From assembly GCA_027485165.1 (NCBI GenBank), contig JAIXRN010000043.1, positions 1 to 64,000 of the forward strand: DNA of 64,000 bases, written 5' to 3'. Each line of letters opens with the position of its first letter. Positions within the stretch are counted from its first letter, which is position 1. The position numbers and the translations under genes were made by a program. The notes beneath the pieces were generated by a model that saw nothing but the letters and a program-made list of their open reading frames with translations, had not been told where the DNA came from and did no database searches. Shown here piece after piece: positions 1-11,073 of this stretch. This DNA is from Rubrivivax sp. GTDB lineage: Bacteria; Pseudomonadota; Gammaproteobacteria; Burkholderiales; Burkholderiaceae_C.

Positions 1-1
1 C

Positions 2-754
2 GAGAGCACCTTCTACATCATCGGCACCGTGGCCGGCCCGCATCCTTACCCGATGATGGTGCGCGACTTCCAGAGCGTCATCGGCGAGGAATGCCTGCAG
101 CAGATGCCCGATCAGATCGCGTTCCTGGACGGGCAGGGCGGCCGGCAGCCCGATGCCGTGATCGCCTGCGTGGGCGGCGGCAGCAACGCGATGGGCATCT
201 TCTACCCCTACATCCGGCACGAAGGCACGCGGCTGATCGGCGTGGAAGCCGCCGGCCTGGGGCTGGACAGCGGCAAGCATTCGGCTTCGCTGTTGGCCGG
301 CAGCCCCGGTGTGCTGCATGGCAACCGCACCTACCTGCTGCAGGACGAGAACGGCCAGATCACCGAAACCCACAGCATCAGCGCCGGGCTGGACTACCCC
401 GGCGTGGGCCCGGAACACGCGTACCTGAAGGACATCGGCCGCGCCGAATACGTGGGCATCACCGACGACGAAGCGCTGAAGGCCTTCCACCACCTGTGCC
501 GCACCGAAGGCATCATCCCGGCGCTGGAAAGCAGCCACGCCGTGGCCTATGCGATGAAGCTGGCGGCCACCATGCGGCCCGACCAGCACATCCTGGTGAA
601 CCTGTCTGGCCGTGGCGACAAGGACATCGGCACCGTGGCCGACCTGTCCGGGGCCGAATTTTTCTGCCGGCCTTCGTGCCGCGGGCAGTCGGTCAAGGGC
701 GGCAGCGCTGCGGGTGTGAGCGGTCTGGTGCAGCCAGTGGAGTTCAGCAAATGA
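2..754 (+). CDS. trpB: Tryptophan synthase beta chain, 3' part (5' end outside window)
   Basis: Open frame 2 from the window edge ([28 protein letters not shown]...); [15 protein letters not shown] and [17 protein letters not shown] are TrpB C-terminal motifs; TGA overlaps the trpA ATG. Confidence 0.96.
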   Translation, partial: ESTFYIIGTVAGPHPYPMMVRDFQSVIGEECLQQMPDQIAFLDGQGGRQPDAVIACVGGGSNAMGIFYPYIRHEGTRLIGVEAAGLGLDSGKHSASLLAGSPGVLHGNRTYLLQDENGQITETHSISAGLDYPGVGPEHAYLKDIGRAEYVGITDDEALKAFHHLCRTEGIIPALESSHAVAYAMKLAATMRPDQHILVNLSGRGDKDIGTVADLSGAEFFCRPSCRGQSVKGGSAAGVSGLVQPVEFSK

Positions 755-1566
755 GCCGCATCCAGGCCGTTCTGGAGACCCTGAAGGCGCAGCGGCGAAC
801 CGCGCTGATTCCCTACGTCACCTGCGGCGACCCGTTTGCCGACGCGACGCCGCAGATCATGCTGGCGCTGGCCGAAGGCGGCGCCGACATCATCGAACTG
901 GGCGTGCCCTTCAGCGACCCGATGGCCGACGGCCCGGTCATCCAGAAGGCCAGCGAACGCGCGCTGGCGCGCGGCATCGGCGCCGTGCAGGTGCTGGCCG
1001 CGGTGCGTGAATTCCGCCAGCGCAACCAGCACACCCCCGTGGTGCTGATGGGCTATGCCAACCCGGTGGAACGCTACGACCAACGCCATGGCCGCAACAG
1101 CTTCATCCGCGACGCGGCAGCTGCGGGTGTGGACGGCGTGCTCATCGTCGACTACCCGCCCGAGGAATGCGAGGCCTTTGCCGCGCAACTGACGGCCGCC
1201 GGCCTGGACCTGATCTTCCTGCTGGCGCCCACCAGCACCGAACAGCGCATGAAGGACGTGGGCCGCATCGCCAGCGGCTATGTGTACTACGTGTCGCTGA
1301 AGGGCGTGACGGGCGCGGGCCACCTGGACATCGCCGCGGTGGCCGACATGCTGCCGCGCATCCGCCAGCATGTGCGGGTGCCGGTGGGCGTAGGCTTCGG
1401 CATCCGCGACGCGGCCACGGCGCGGGCGGTGGCAGCATCGGCGGACGCGGTGGTGATCGGCTCGCGCCTCATCCAGCTGCTCGAAACCGAGACGCGAGAC
1501 AATGCGGCCGCTGTGGCACGTACCTTCATGGCCGAGATTCGTACGGCACTGGACGCCAAGGACTGA
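751..1566 (+). CDS. trpA: Tryptophan synthase alpha chain
   Basis: [28 protein letters not shown]...[23 protein letters not shown]...; ATGA overlap with trpB. Confidence 0.97.
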   Translation: MSRIQAVLETLKAQRRTALIPYVTCGDPFADATPQIMLALAEGGADIIELGVPFSDPMADGPVIQKASERALARGIGAVQVLAAVREFRQRNQHTPVVLMGYANPVERYDQRHGRNSFIRDAAAAGVDGVLIVDYPPEECEAFAAQLTAAGLDLIFLLAPTSTEQRMKDVGRIASGYVYYVSLKGVTGAGHLDIAAVADMLPRIRQHVRVPVGVGFGIRDAATARAVAASADAVVIGSRLIQLLETETRDNAAAVARTFMAEIRTALDAKD

Positions 1567-1581
1567 CCAAGGAGCAAGGCG

Positions 1582-2454
1582 ATGAGCTGGCTTGAAAAAC
1601 TGCTGCCCCCCAAGATGCAGCAAACCGACCCGGCCGAGCGCCGGGCGGTGCCGGAAGGCCTGTGGATCAAGTGCCCGTCCTGCGAGACGGTGCTCTACAA
1701 GACCGACCTGGAGCAGAACCTGAACGTCTGCCCCAAGTGCGACCACCACCACCGCATCGGTGCGCGCGCGCGCCTGGACAGCTTCCTGGACCCGGAAGGC
1801 CGCTGGGAAATCGGTCAGGAAGTGATGCCGGTCGACCCGCTGAAGTTCAAGGACAGCAAGAAGTACCCGGCCCGCCTGAAAGCCGCCCTGGAAGCCACGG
1901 GCGAGACCGACGCTCTGGTGGTGGTGGGCGGCGCGGTGATGAGCGTGCCCCTGGTGGCGGCCTGTTTTGAATTCGAGTTCATGGGCGGCAGCATGGGCAG
2001 CGTGGTCGGCGAACGCTTCGTGCGTGGCGTCGAAGCCGCGCTGGAACAAAAGCTGCCGTTCGTCAGCTTCACCGCCACGGGTGGCGCGCGCATGCAGGAA
2101 GGCCTGCTGAGCCTGCTGCAGATGGCCAAGACCAATGCCGCGCTGACGCGCCTGGCCAAAGCCAAGCTGCCCTACATCAGCGTGCTGACCGACCCGACGA
2201 TGGGTGGTGTATCCGCCAGCTTCGCCTTTGTCGGCGACGTGGTGATGGCCGAACCGCGGGCCCTGATCGGCTTCGCCGGCCCGCGAGTGATCGAAAACAC
2301 GGTGCGTGAAAAGCTGCCCGAAGGCTTCCAGCGCAGCGAGTTCCTGCTCACCACTGGCGCGCTGGACATGATCTGCGACCGGCGCCAGCTGCGGCCCACC
2401 ATCGCGCGGGCGCTGGCGATCCTGCAACGCCAGTCCGCCGACGCCGTGGCTTAG
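1582..2454 (+). CDS. accD: Acetyl-CoA carboxylase carboxyltransferase beta subunit
   Basis: [13 protein letters not shown]...[29 protein letters not shown] zinc ribbon; [22 protein letters not shown]. Confidence 0.97.
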   Translation: MSWLEKLLPPKMQQTDPAERRAVPEGLWIKCPSCETVLYKTDLEQNLNVCPKCDHHHRIGARARLDSFLDPEGRWEIGQEVMPVDPLKFKDSKKYPARLKAALEATGETDALVVVGGAVMSVPLVAACFEFEFMGGSMGSVVGERFVRGVEAALEQKLPFVSFTATGGARMQEGLLSLLQMAKTNAALTRLAKAKLPYISVLTDPTMGGVSASFAFVGDVVMAEPRALIGFAGPRVIENTVREKLPEGFQRSEFLLTTGALDMICDRRQLRPTIARALAILQRQSADAVA

Positions 2455-2455
2455 G

Positions 2456-2545
2456 CCCCCACGCTCCCTTCGGTCGCTGCCCCCCGAGGGGGCGCCCCGC
2501 AGCGGACTGGCAGAGCCAGATCCGCGCGGGTGGCTTGGCTTTAAG
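2456..2545 (+). repeat. Intergenic repeat element, copy A
   Basis: CCCCCACGCTCCCTTCGGTCGCTGCCCCCCGAGGGGGCGCCCCGCAGCGGACTGGCAGAGCCAGATCCGCGCGGGTGGCTTGGC; alignable by eye with 54433-54525. Confidence 0.8.
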
Positions 2546-2559
2546 GCATCCTGCTCCAC

Positions 2560-3855
2560 TTGAAAACGCTTTCTGACTGGCTGGCCCACTGCGCGGCCAT
2601 GCACCCCAAGACCATGGACCTGTCGCTGGAGCGCACAGTGCAGGTGGCGCGGGCGATGGGCATCCGCTTTGAAGTGCCCGTCATCACGGTGGCGGGCACC
2701 AACGGCAAGGGCAGCACCTGCGCGATGCTGGAAAGCATCTGCCGCCATGCCGGTTACCGCACCGGGCTGTACCAGAAGCCCGAGCTGGTGCACTTCGAAG
2801 AGCGTTGCCGCGTGAACGGCGCGCCGGTGGCAGCGGACGAGCTGGTGCCGCACTTCGCGGCCGTGGAAGCGGCCCGGGGCGACATCACGCTGACGCAGTT
2901 CGAATTCAGCACGCTGGCCATCGCGCGGCTTTTGAGCCTGGCGCCGCTGGACGTGGTGATCCTGGAAGTCGGCCTGGGCGGTCGCTTCGACTCGGTGAAC
3001 GCCTTCGACACCGATTGCGCCGTCATCACCAGCATCGACCTTGACCACATGGAATGGCTGGGCCCTGACCGCGAAAGCATCGGCCTGGAAAAGGCGCAGA
3101 TCATGCGCGCCGGCAAGCCCGCGATCGTCAGCGACCCGCTGCCGCCAGCCAGCGTGGTGCAGCATGCCGAAGCCGTTGGCGCAGACCTTTGGACGGTGGG
3201 CCGGGACTTCAACCACACCGGCGACCGCCAGCAGTGGAACTGGGCCGGCCGCGGGCGGCGCTACAACGGCATGTCCTACCCCGCGCTGCGCGGAGCGAAC
3301 CAGCTGCTGAATGCGTCGGGCGCCATCGCCGCGCTGGAAGCCCTGCGGCCGCGCCTGCCCGTCAGTGCCCAGGCCATCCGCACCGGGCTGGCCCTGGTGG
3401 AACTGCCGGGCCGCTTCCAGATCGTCCCTGGGCAGCCGACCCTGGTGCTGGACGTGGCGCACAACCCCCAAGCGGTGGGCGCACTGGCGCTGAACCTGGA
3501 CGCGATGGGCTTCTTCCCGCGCACCCATGCGGTCTTCGGCGCCATGGCCGACAAGGACATCCCGGGCCTGCTGGCGCGCATGGCGCCGCTGGTGGACGCC
3601 TGGCATTGCTGCGATCTGCCCAGCCCGCGGGCGGCCCGGGCCGACGCGCTGGCGGACATGGTGGCAGCGCTGCCCCGCGGCACGCCGGCGCGCGACGTGG
3701 CCGTGTACACCCATGCCGGCCCGGCCATGGCGTTGCAGGCGGCGGCGGCGGCGGCCGACCCCGCCGATAGAATCGTGGTCTTCGGTTCGTTCTACACCGT
3801 GGGCGGCGTGTTGCAGGAAGGTCTGCCGCGGCTGTCGGCGCCCCACCTGGCTTGA
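2560..3855 (+). CDS. folC: Folylpolyglutamate synthase / dihydrofolate synthase (TTG start likely)
   Basis: ITVAGTNGKGSTCAMLESICRHAGYRTGLYQKPELVHFEERCRVNG; Mur ligase-like motifs. Confidence 0.94.
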   Translation: MKTLSDWLAHCAAMHPKTMDLSLERTVQVARAMGIRFEVPVITVAGTNGKGSTCAMLESICRHAGYRTGLYQKPELVHFEERCRVNGAPVAADELVPHFAAVEAARGDITLTQFEFSTLAIARLLSLAPLDVVILEVGLGGRFDSVNAFDTDCAVITSIDLDHMEWLGPDRESIGLEKAQIMRAGKPAIVSDPLPPASVVQHAEAVGADLWTVGRDFNHTGDRQQWNWAGRGRRYNGMSYPALRGANQLLNASGAIAALEALRPRLPVSAQAIRTGLALVELPGRFQIVPGQPTLVLDVAHNPQAVGALALNLDAMGFFPRTHAVFGAMADKDIPGLLARMAPLVDAWHCCDLPSPRAARADALADMVAALPRGTPARDVAVYTHAGPAMALQAAAAAADPADRIVVFGSFYTVGGVLQEGLPRLSAPHLA

Positions 3856-4718
3856 ACCCCCGCATGCCCCTGCCGTTGCCCCCTGGTTTGTCACGCGCCA
3901 AGAAGTCTGAAACCCCTGCGGGTGCGGGTGACGAAACGCCGGCGGTGCAGCTGGCCCGCACGCGTGCCCGCCAGCGCCTGGTGGGTGCCCTGGTGCTGCT
4001 GGCGGTGGGTGTCGTCGCCTTTCCGCTGGTCTTCGACACCCAGCCCCGGCCCCTGGCGGCCGACACGCCCATCCGGATCGCGCAACGCGACAGCGGCGCC
4101 GTGCAGGCGGCCCCGGCGGCAGCGCCGGGATGGTCGGGCTTGCCTTCCCCTTCGTCGCCGGCTGCGGCAGCCTCTGCGCCTGGCCTGGCGCAGCCTGCGC
4201 TGCGCGCTTCAGCCCCTGGCCCGGTGCTGCCGCCACCCGACGCAGGCGTGGAACAGGCGCCTGCCGCCGGGCCCGCCGCGGCGCCTGGGCCTGCGGCGGC
4301 GGGTTCTGCAGTGGCGGGTTCTGCGGTGACGACAGCGCCTGCCGTGGCACGCCAAGCGGCCGCCAGCGCTTCGCGGCCAGCACCCGCGGGCGTGGCGGGC
4401 CCCGCCCCGGCTTCCCTGCCGGCTGCCGCGCCCGCGCCAGCCGCCGCCGCCAGCAGGCCGGCCAGCCCGGTCGCTTCGGCCGCTGTGCCCAGCCGCTACG
4501 TCGTGCAGGCCGGTGCCTACGGCGACGCCCGGGGCCTGCGCGAGGCCCGCAGCAAGGTCGAATCCCTGGGTCTGAAGACCTACACCCAAGTCGTCGACAC
4601 CGAAGGCGGCAAGCGCACCCGGGTCCGCGTCGGGCCCTTCGACACCCGGGCCGAAGCCGAAGCCGCTGCCGCCAAGATCAAGTCTGGCGGCCTGCCGGCC
4701 AATGTGCTGACCCTGTGA
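3852..4718 (+). CDS. SPOR-domain (DedD-like) cell-division-associated protein
   Basis: Single N-terminal TM, Ala/Pro-rich linker, C-terminal SPOR domain (SRYVVQAGAYGDARGLREARSKVESLGLKTYTQ...VGPFDTRAEAEAAAAKIK); overlaps folC stop. Confidence 0.88.
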   Translation: MNPRMPLPLPPGLSRAKKSETPAGAGDETPAVQLARTRARQRLVGALVLLAVGVVAFPLVFDTQPRPLAADTPIRIAQRDSGAVQAAPAAAPGWSGLPSPSSPAAAASAPGLAQPALRASAPGPVLPPPDAGVEQAPAAGPAAAPGPAAAGSAVAGSAVTTAPAVARQAAASASRPAPAGVAGPAPASLPAAAPAPAAAASRPASPVASAAVPSRYVVQAGAYGDARGLREARSKVESLGLKTYTQVVDTEGGKRTRVRVGPFDTRAEAEAAAAKIKSGGLPANVLTL

Positions 4719-5254
4719 CCCTGCCGTTCGAGCTGCCCGCCCTGGGCTGGATCGACTGGACCCTGCTGGCCGTGCTGGCCCTGTCGGTGCTGGTGGGCCT
4801 GTGGCGCGGCTTCGTGTTCGAGCTCATGTCCCTGGCCGGCTGGCTGGTGGCCTGGTTTGGCGGGCAGTGGGCGGCGCCGCAGCTGGCACCGCATCTGCCG
4901 CTGGCCACGCCCGACAGCCCCTTGCGCCTGGCGGCGGCCTTCGTGCTGTGCTTCGTGGCCGCGCTGGTGCTCTGGGCCCTGTTGGCGCGGCTGGTGCGGA
5001 TGCTGATCCACGCCACGCCGCTGTCCATTCCCGACCGCCTGCTGGGCGGTGGCTTCGGCGTGTTGCGCGGCGGCGTACTGTTGCTGGCGGTGGCCAGCGT
5101 GGTCGCGCTGACGCCGGCGGCACAATCCACGGCGTGGCGCACGTCGCAAGGCGCGCGCTGGCTGGAACTGGGTTTACAGGTGCTCAAGCCCCTGTTGCCC
5201 CCAGGCGCGCAGCGCTGGTTCCCGCCTGTAGCCGTGTCCAGCCATCGCGCCTGA
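4715..5254 (+). CDS. cvpA: CvpA family (colicin V production) membrane protein
   Basis: GTG start; FELPALGWIDWTLLAVLALSVLVGLWRGFVFELMSLAGWLVAWFGGQWAAP; sits directly before purF as in the classical cvpA-purF arrangement. Confidence 0.88.
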   Translation: MTLPFELPALGWIDWTLLAVLALSVLVGLWRGFVFELMSLAGWLVAWFGGQWAAPQLAPHLPLATPDSPLRLAAAFVLCFVAALVLWALLARLVRMLIHATPLSIPDRLLGGGFGVLRGGVLLLAVASVVALTPAAQSTAWRTSQGARWLELGLQVLKPLLPPGAQRWFPPVAVSSHRA

Positions 5255-5296
5255 GCCTGCGCGCACGTTCGATTCAGTCCCTGAAGGAAAGCAGCC

Positions 5297-6826
5297 ATGT
5301 GCGGCATCGTCGGCGTCATTTCGCAGCAACCCGCCAACCAGCTGATCTACGACGCCCTGCTGCTGTTGCAGCACCGCGGGCAGGACGCTGCCGGCATCGT
5401 CACGATGCTGGGCACCAAGTGCTTCATGCACAAGGCGCGCGGCATGGTGCGCGACGTCTTCCGCACCCGCAACATGCGCGCGTTGCCCGGCAACGTGGGC
5501 CTGGGCCAGGTGCGCTACCCCACCGCCGGCAACGCCTACAGCGAAGAAGAGGCGCAGCCCTTCTACGTGAACGCACCCTTCGGCATCGTGCTGGTGCACA
5601 ACGGCAACCTCACCAACGCGCCAGCGCTGAAGGCCGAGCTGTTCGAAATTGACCGCCGGCACATCAACACCGAGAGCGACACCGAAGTCCTGATCAACAT
5701 CCTGGCGCATGAACTGGAGCTGGCCGCACGCGACCTGCCGCTGTCGCCCGATGCCATCTTCAAGGCCGTGGCCGCTGTGCACCGGCGCGTGAAGGGCAGC
5801 TACGCGGTGGTGGCGCTGATCGCCGGCTACGGCCTGCTGGCCTTCCGCGACCCGTTCGGTATCCGCCCGCTGTGCATGGGCACGGGGGCTGATGGTGAAG
5901 TCATCGTCGCCAGCGAATCGGTGGCCATCGAAGGCACCGGCTACCAGGTGCAGCGCGACGTGGCCCCGGGCGAAGCCCTGTTCGTCGACCTGCAAGGCCG
6001 CCTGCACGCCCGCCAGTGCGCCGCCCGGCCCACGCTGCACCCCTGCATGTTCGAATTCGTCTACCTGGCGCGGCCTGATTCGGTGATGGACGGCATCAGC
6101 GTCTACCAGGCACGCCTGAACCTGGGCGAAACGCTGGCGCAGCGTGTCATCAACGCCATGCCGCCCAGCGACATCGACGTCGTCATCCCCATCCCTGAAA
6201 GCAGCCGGCCCAGCGCCATGCAGCTGGCGCACCGCATTGGCAAGCCCTACCGCGAAGGCTTCGTGAAGAACCGCTACGTCGGCCGCACCTTCATCATGCC
6301 GGGGCAGGCGGTGCGCAAGAAAAGCGTGCGCCAGAAGCTCAACGCCATCGGCGTGGAATTCAAGGACCGCAACGTGCTGCTGGTGGACGACAGCATCGTG
6401 CGCGGCACCACCAGCAAGGAAATCGTGCAGATGGCGCGCGAAGCCGGCGCGCGCCGCGTCTACATGGCCAGCGCTGCGCCGCCGGTGCGCTTTCCGAACG
6501 TCTACGGCATCGACATGCCCACCAAGGAAGAGCTGGTGGCCCACGGGCGCAGCATCGAAGAGATCCGGCAGTTCATTGGCGCCGATGCGCTGATCTACCA
6601 GGACGTGGACGCCATGAAGCGCGTGGTGGGCGCGCTGAACCCGCGCGTGGCCAGCTTCGAAGCCAGTTGCTTCGATGGCCAGTACATCACCGGTGACGTC
6701 ACCGCTGCCGACTTCGCCAGCATGGAAGCCCAGCGCCGTCTGCAGTTTGACCAGAGCGAAGAGCAGCAGGAAGAAAACAACCGCAGCCGCCTGGCCCTGC
6801 AGAGCGCGGAAAGCGGGGCGGCATGA
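5297..6826 (+). CDS. purF: Amidophosphoribosyltransferase
   Basis: [35 protein letters not shown]-terminal Cys amidotransferase; [30 protein letters not shown] site. Confidence 0.98.
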   Translation: MCGIVGVISQQPANQLIYDALLLLQHRGQDAAGIVTMLGTKCFMHKARGMVRDVFRTRNMRALPGNVGLGQVRYPTAGNAYSEEEAQPFYVNAPFGIVLVHNGNLTNAPALKAELFEIDRRHINTESDTEVLINILAHELELAARDLPLSPDAIFKAVAAVHRRVKGSYAVVALIAGYGLLAFRDPFGIRPLCMGTGADGEVIVASESVAIEGTGYQVQRDVAPGEALFVDLQGRLHARQCAARPTLHPCMFEFVYLARPDSVMDGISVYQARLNLGETLAQRVINAMPPSDIDVVIPIPESSRPSAMQLAHRIGKPYREGFVKNRYVGRTFIMPGQAVRKKSVRQKLNAIGVEFKDRNVLLVDDSIVRGTTSKEIVQMAREAGARRVYMASAAPPVRFPNVYGIDMPTKEELVAHGRSIEEIRQFIGADALIYQDVDAMKRVVGALNPRVASFEASCFDGQYITGDVTAADFASMEAQRRLQFDQSEEQQEENNRSRLALQSAESGAA

Positions 6827-8052
6827 TCCCCAAGACCGGCCTGCGTGGTGGTTCGAATGAGGGCCTGCACCCCGACACCCTGGCGGTGCGCGAAGGCCTG
6901 CCAGCTACGCCTTGGGGCGAGAACTCCGAGGCGCTGTTCCTCACCAGTTCCTTCGTGCACCCGGACGCCGCCACCGCAGCGCGGCGTTTTGCCAACGAGG
7001 AAGAAGCCTTCGTCTACAGCCGCTTCGGCAACCCCACCGTCATGATGATGGAGCGGCGCCTGGCAGCCATGGAAGGCACCACGGGCTGCATCGGCACCAG
7101 CAGCGGCATGGCCGCCAGCCTGCTGCTGGTGATGGGCCTGCTGAAGGCCGGCGACCACATCGTGTGTTCGCAGAGCGTGTTCGGCAGCACGCTGCGGCTG
7201 TTCCAGGACTTTGCCCGGTTCGGCGTGGACACCAGCTTCGTGCCGCAGACTGACCTGGCTGCCTGGCAGGCCGCGATGCGCCCCAGCACACGCATGCTGT
7301 TTGCCGAAACGCCCAGCAACCCGCTGACGGAAGTCTGCGACATCCGCGCCCTGGCCGACATCGCCCACGCTGGCGGCGCCTGGCTGGCCGTGGACAACTG
7401 TTTCTGCAGCCCGGCCCTGCAGCAGCCCGTGAAGTTCGGGGCGGACTTCATCGTCCACAGCGGCACCAAATACCTGGACGGGCAGGGCCGCGTCATCGCC
7501 GGTGCCGTGTGCGGCCCGGCCGAGCTGATCGACAGCAAGCTGATGCCCGTGATGCGCAGCGCCGGCATGAGCCTGTCGCCCTTCAACGCCTGGGTGGTGC
7601 TGAAGGGGCTGGAGACCTTGTCCATCCGCCTGCAGGCGCAGAGCGCCCGTGCGCTGGAACTGGCGAAGTGGCTGGAAACGCACCCCGCCGTGCAGCGCGT
7701 GTATCACCCTTCGCTGCCTTCGCACCCGCAGCATGCGCTGGCGATGGCCCAACAAGGCGGGCAGGGCGGGGCGGTGATGAGCTTCGTGGTGCGTGCCCCG
7801 GCCGGCCAGGAACGGGCTGCGGCCTTCAGCGTCATCGACGCCACGCGCATCTGCAGCATCACCGCCAACCTGGGCGACACCAAGACCACCATCACCCACC
7901 CGGCCAGCACGTCCCACGGCCGGCTGACTGAGCCGCAGCGCCAGGCCGCGGGCATCACCCAGGGCCTGATCCGCGTGGCCGTGGGCCTGGAACACGTGGG
8001 CGACCTGCAAGCCGACCTGGCCCGCGGGCTGGACGCCCTTCCTCTGGCTTGA
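6823..8052 (+). CDS. metZ: O-succinylhomoserine sulfhydrylase (Cys/Met metabolism PLP enzyme)
   Basis: PLP-lysine region [59 protein letters not shown]. Confidence 0.92.
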   Translation: MIPKTGLRGGSNEGLHPDTLAVREGLPATPWGENSEALFLTSSFVHPDAATAARRFANEEEAFVYSRFGNPTVMMMERRLAAMEGTTGCIGTSSGMAASLLLVMGLLKAGDHIVCSQSVFGSTLRLFQDFARFGVDTSFVPQTDLAAWQAAMRPSTRMLFAETPSNPLTEVCDIRALADIAHAGGAWLAVDNCFCSPALQQPVKFGADFIVHSGTKYLDGQGRVIAGAVCGPAELIDSKLMPVMRSAGMSLSPFNAWVVLKGLETLSIRLQAQSARALELAKWLETHPAVQRVYHPSLPSHPQHALAMAQQGGQGGAVMSFVVRAPAGQERAAAFSVIDATRICSITANLGDTKTTITHPASTSHGRLTEPQRQAAGITQGLIRVAVGLEHVGDLQADLARGLDALPLA

Positions 8053-8060
8053 CACCTTCG

Positions 8061-9491
8061 ATGAGCACCCCCGTCCGTACCCGTATTGCCCCTTCGCCCA
8101 CCGGCTTCCTGCACCTGGGCACGGCCCGCACGGCGCTGTATTCCTGGGCTTATGCCCGCCACCATGGCGGGCAGTTCGTGCTGCGCATAGAAGACACCGA
8201 CGTCGCCCGTTCGACGCAGGAATCGGTGCAGCAGATCCTGGACAGCATGCACTGGCTGGGTCTGCAGTACGACGAAGGCCCGTTCTTCCAGATGCAGCGC
8301 CTGGCGCGCTACCACGAAGTAGCCGAAGGCATGATCGCGGCCGGCACCGCCTACCGCTGCTACTGCACGCCTGAGGAACTGGACGCGATGCGCGAAGCCC
8401 AGCGCGCACGCGGCGAGAAGACGCACTACGACCGCCGCTGGCGTCCGATGCCAGGCAAGAAGCTGCCGCCCCCGCCGTCGGGCGTGCAGCCCGTGGTGCG
8501 CTTTTGCAACCCGGTGGACGGCATCGTCAGCTGGGACGACCTGGTCAAGGGCCCAATCAGCATCAGCAACCACGAGATCGACGACCTCATCATCCTGCGC
8601 CCCTCGGGTGGGGACGCCCCCGCTGGCAGCCTGGGTGTGCCCACCTACAACTTCGCGGTCGTGGTGGACGACCTGGACATGGCCATCACGCATGTCTTCC
8701 GCGGCGACGAACACATCAACAACACGCCCTGGCAGATCAACATCTTCCAGGCCATCGCCCAAGACGGCGCGCCGCTGCCGCGCTTTGGCCACTGCCCCAT
8801 CATCCTGGGCGATGACGGGCAGAAGCTATCGAAGCGCCGCGGCGCCGTCAGCGTCACGGCCTACGAAGAAGCTGGCTTCCTGCCCGAGGCGATGTTGAAC
8901 TACCTGGCTCGCCTGGGCTGGAGCCACGGCGACGACGAGCTGTTCACGCCGGAACAAGTTGTTCAATGGTTTGACGGCAGCCATCTTGCCAAGAGCCCGG
9001 CCCAGTGGGACCCAGCCAAGCTGGCCTGGGTGAACGCCCACCACATGAAGCTGGCCGATGACGCACGGCTGGCCGCCCTGGTGCAGCGCCACCTTCAGCA
9101 GCGCGGCATCACCGACGCCCCGCTGGCCCAGCTGACCCCGGCAGCAGCCTTGTTCAAGGACCGATGCAGCACGGTCGTCGAGCTGGCCGACTGGCTGGCG
9201 ATGTTCTACGTGCCGGTGCAGGCGGCGCCTGCAGAACTGCAGGCCCATGTGACCCCCGCTGTGGTGCCGGCCCTGCAGGCCCTGCGCGAGGCCTTGGCCA
9301 GCGCTGTCTGGGACAAGGCCGGCATCGGTGCGGCCATCAAGCAAGTGCTGGCAGCGCAGGGCCTGAAGATGCCGCAGCTGGCCCCCGCGCTGCGCGTGCT
9401 GGTGTGCGGCCGATCACAAACACCGTCGATAGACGCCGTTCTGGCGCTGTTCCAGCGTGATGTGGTGCTGACGCGCTTGCAGCACCTGTGA
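8061..9491 (+). CDS. gltX: Glutamyl-tRNA synthetase (ATG at 8061 preferred over the upstream TTG at 8049)
   Basis: [24 protein letters not shown] (HIGH) and [15 protein letters not shown] (KMSKS). Confidence 0.97.
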   Translation: MSTPVRTRIAPSPTGFLHLGTARTALYSWAYARHHGGQFVLRIEDTDVARSTQESVQQILDSMHWLGLQYDEGPFFQMQRLARYHEVAEGMIAAGTAYRCYCTPEELDAMREAQRARGEKTHYDRRWRPMPGKKLPPPPSGVQPVVRFCNPVDGIVSWDDLVKGPISISNHEIDDLIILRPSGGDAPAGSLGVPTYNFAVVVDDLDMAITHVFRGDEHINNTPWQINIFQAIAQDGAPLPRFGHCPIILGDDGQKLSKRRGAVSVTAYEEAGFLPEAMLNYLARLGWSHGDDELFTPEQVVQWFDGSHLAKSPAQWDPAKLAWVNAHHMKLADDARLAALVQRHLQQRGITDAPLAQLTPAAALFKDRCSTVVELADWLAMFYVPVQAAPAELQAHVTPAVVPALQALREALASAVWDKAGIGAAIKQVLAAQGLKMPQLAPALRVLVCGRSQTPSIDAVLALFQRDVVLTRLQHL

Positions 9492-9631
9492 AAAGCGGGA
9501 TATACTTTAAGGCTCGCTTGAACAGTGCTTTAGAGCTGTTGGGTGGACCCGGCAGATGCTGGACGCAACGAAGCCCAGTGGCTAGTTGCTGACAACAATG
9601 CCAAATCCACGCGGCAGTGAAGACCCAACAC

Positions 9632-9707
<76 letters not shown>

Positions 9708-9757
9708 CGTCTTCGCAGGTGCTGTTCAAGAGTCGGAGGTTGTTTCGCAAGATCCAA

Positions 9758-9833
9758 GTCCCCTTCGTCTAGAGGCCTAGGACACGACCCTTTCACGGTT
9801 GTAACAGGGGTTCGAATCCCCTAGGGGACGCCA
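9758..9833 (+). tRNA. tRNA-Glu (anticodon TTC)
   Basis: GTCCCCTTCGTCTAGAGGCCTAGGACACGACCCTTTCACGGTTGTAACAGGGGTTCGAATCCCCTAGGGGACGCCA; loop CTTTCAC; encoded CCA. Confidence 0.97.
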
Positions 9834-9882
9834 AGTTCGCTGCACTTGGAAGCGCTGTCAAGGCAGTGCGTCAAAGCGGCAT

Positions 9883-9959
9883 GGAGTGGTAGTTCAGTTG
9901 GTTAGAATACCGGCCTGTCACGCCGGGGGTCGCGGGTTCGAGTCCCGTCCACTCCGCCA
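9883..9959 (+). tRNA. tRNA-Asp (anticodon GTC)
   Basis: GGAGTGGTAGTTCAGTTGGTTAGAATACCGGCCTGTCACGCCGGGGGTCGCGGGTTCGAGTCCCGTCCACTCCGCCA; loop CTGTCAC; encoded CCA. Confidence 0.97.
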
Positions 9960-9972
9960 GCTACGTTTGAAC

Positions 9973-10006
9973 AGAGCCCCAAGGCATCATGCCTTGGGGC
10001 TCTTTT
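9973..10006 (+). terminator. Rho-independent-type terminator of the tRNA cluster
   Basis: AGAGCCCCAAGGC-ATCAT-GCCTTGGGGCTCT followed by TTT: perfect 13-bp stem with a T tract. Confidence 0.85.
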
Positions 10007-10041
10007 CATGGGTAAATCGGTGGGTGAGCAGGCCTAGGCTG

Positions 10042-10098
10042 TCCCGCCTCATCCTGCCTCATCCCGCCTCATTCCGGCTAATCCCGATTTTTATCGGG
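10042..10098 (+). repeat. 10-bp tandem direct repeats plus adjacent inverted repeat
   Basis: TCCCGCCTCA / TCCTGCCTCA / TCCCGCCTCA / TTCCGGCTAA / TCCCG, then CCCGAT-TTTT-ATCGGG. Confidence 0.8.
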
Positions 10099-10138
10099 GT
10101 GGGCAAGGGGTACGAGAAGGGCCGCGCAGGACCTGCCA

Positions 10139-10310
10139 ATGCCCCGCAAAGCCCGAGAGCTGTCCCCACTGGAAGCACGGCGTCTGGTAGAGCCTGGCCG
10201 CTGGCGTGTGGGCGGTGTGTCGATGGCTTGGCGCTGCAGGTCACCGCCAGCGGCGCGCGCAGTTGGGTGTTGCGGCTGTCCCTGGCAAGCAAACGGCGCG
10301 ACATGCGCCG
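10139..10310 (+). pseudogene. N-terminal remnant of a tyrosine-recombinase (integrase, DUF4102-type N-terminus)
   Basis: MPRKARELSPLEARRLVEPGRWRVGGV, then after a frame change VDGLALQVTASGARSWVLRLSLASKRRDMR; joining the two frames reads like an integrase N-terminus; no catalytic domain follows. Confidence 0.75.
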
Positions 10311-10486
10311 ATTCGTGTGTCTGAGCTGCCGAGCGGATTACCCACGCAGCATGGCCGTGGCAGCCTTGCGCCGAACTGTCTGCAGTGGCACTAACGGAAG
10401 GCGGAGCGCTCGTCTCGATGGGTTGTAATCTCGACGGACCAACGCCGACCGAAACATCCGGCCCCTTCGCGGGAACGCCGCCCATC

Positions 10487-11047
10487 ATGAGCCTTGAATC
10501 CGAACTTGCCGCACTCCACAAACCACTGCTCCGCTTTGCCCAGCTCCAGCTGCGTAACGACAGTCTGGCCGAGGACGTGGTCTCGGAGACCTTCCTGGCC
10601 CTGCTGGAGAAGCCGGACAACTTCGAAGGCCGCAGCTCCTTGCGCACCTACGCCACGGGCATCCTCAAGTTCAAGATCATCGACGTGCTGCGCCAACGTG
10701 GTCGCGAGGTGCACATCGAGCCTTTGGACGACCAGAGCATGGACGACGCGCTCGACGCACTGTTTCAGAAGGACGGCCACTGGCAGGAGCCTCCAGCCGC
10801 TTGGCGGCAGCCCGAAAAGGCACTGGAACAGGCCCAGTTCTTCGAAACCTTGCAGGCCTGTGTCGACCGTTTGCCCGCCAGACTGGGGCGTATCTTCATG
10901 ATGCGCGAATGGCTGGAGCAGGAAGTCGATGTGATCTGCCTCGAGCTTGGCATTACCGCCAGCAACTGCGGCGTGATGCTGTACCGCGCGCGCATGCAGT
11001 TGCGTGAATGCCTGGACAGAAGCTGGTTCCAGGGCGCACCCCGCTGA
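10487..11047 (+). CDS. ECF-type RNA polymerase sigma factor (in-frame upstream starts also possible)
   Basis: LRNDSLAEDVVSETFLALLEKPDNFEGRSSLRTYATGILKFKIIDVLRQRGRE (region 2) and LPARLGRIFMMREWLEQEVDVICLELGITASNCGVMLYRARMQLRECL (region 4). Confidence 0.9.
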   Translation: MSLESELAALHKPLLRFAQLQLRNDSLAEDVVSETFLALLEKPDNFEGRSSLRTYATGILKFKIIDVLRQRGREVHIEPLDDQSMDDALDALFQKDGHWQEPPAAWRQPEKALEQAQFFETLQACVDRLPARLGRIFMMREWLEQEVDVICLELGITASNCGVMLYRARMQLRECLDRSWFQGAPR

Positions 11048-11073
11048 ACTGCCCGAGCCCGGAGACGCATGCC

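Noticed and set aside
547-4383. 1278-aa minus-strand ORF
   Set aside because: Antisense to trpA, accD, folC and the SPOR gene; low-complexity HRQGA-type translation typical of the reverse frame of GC-rich coding DNA.
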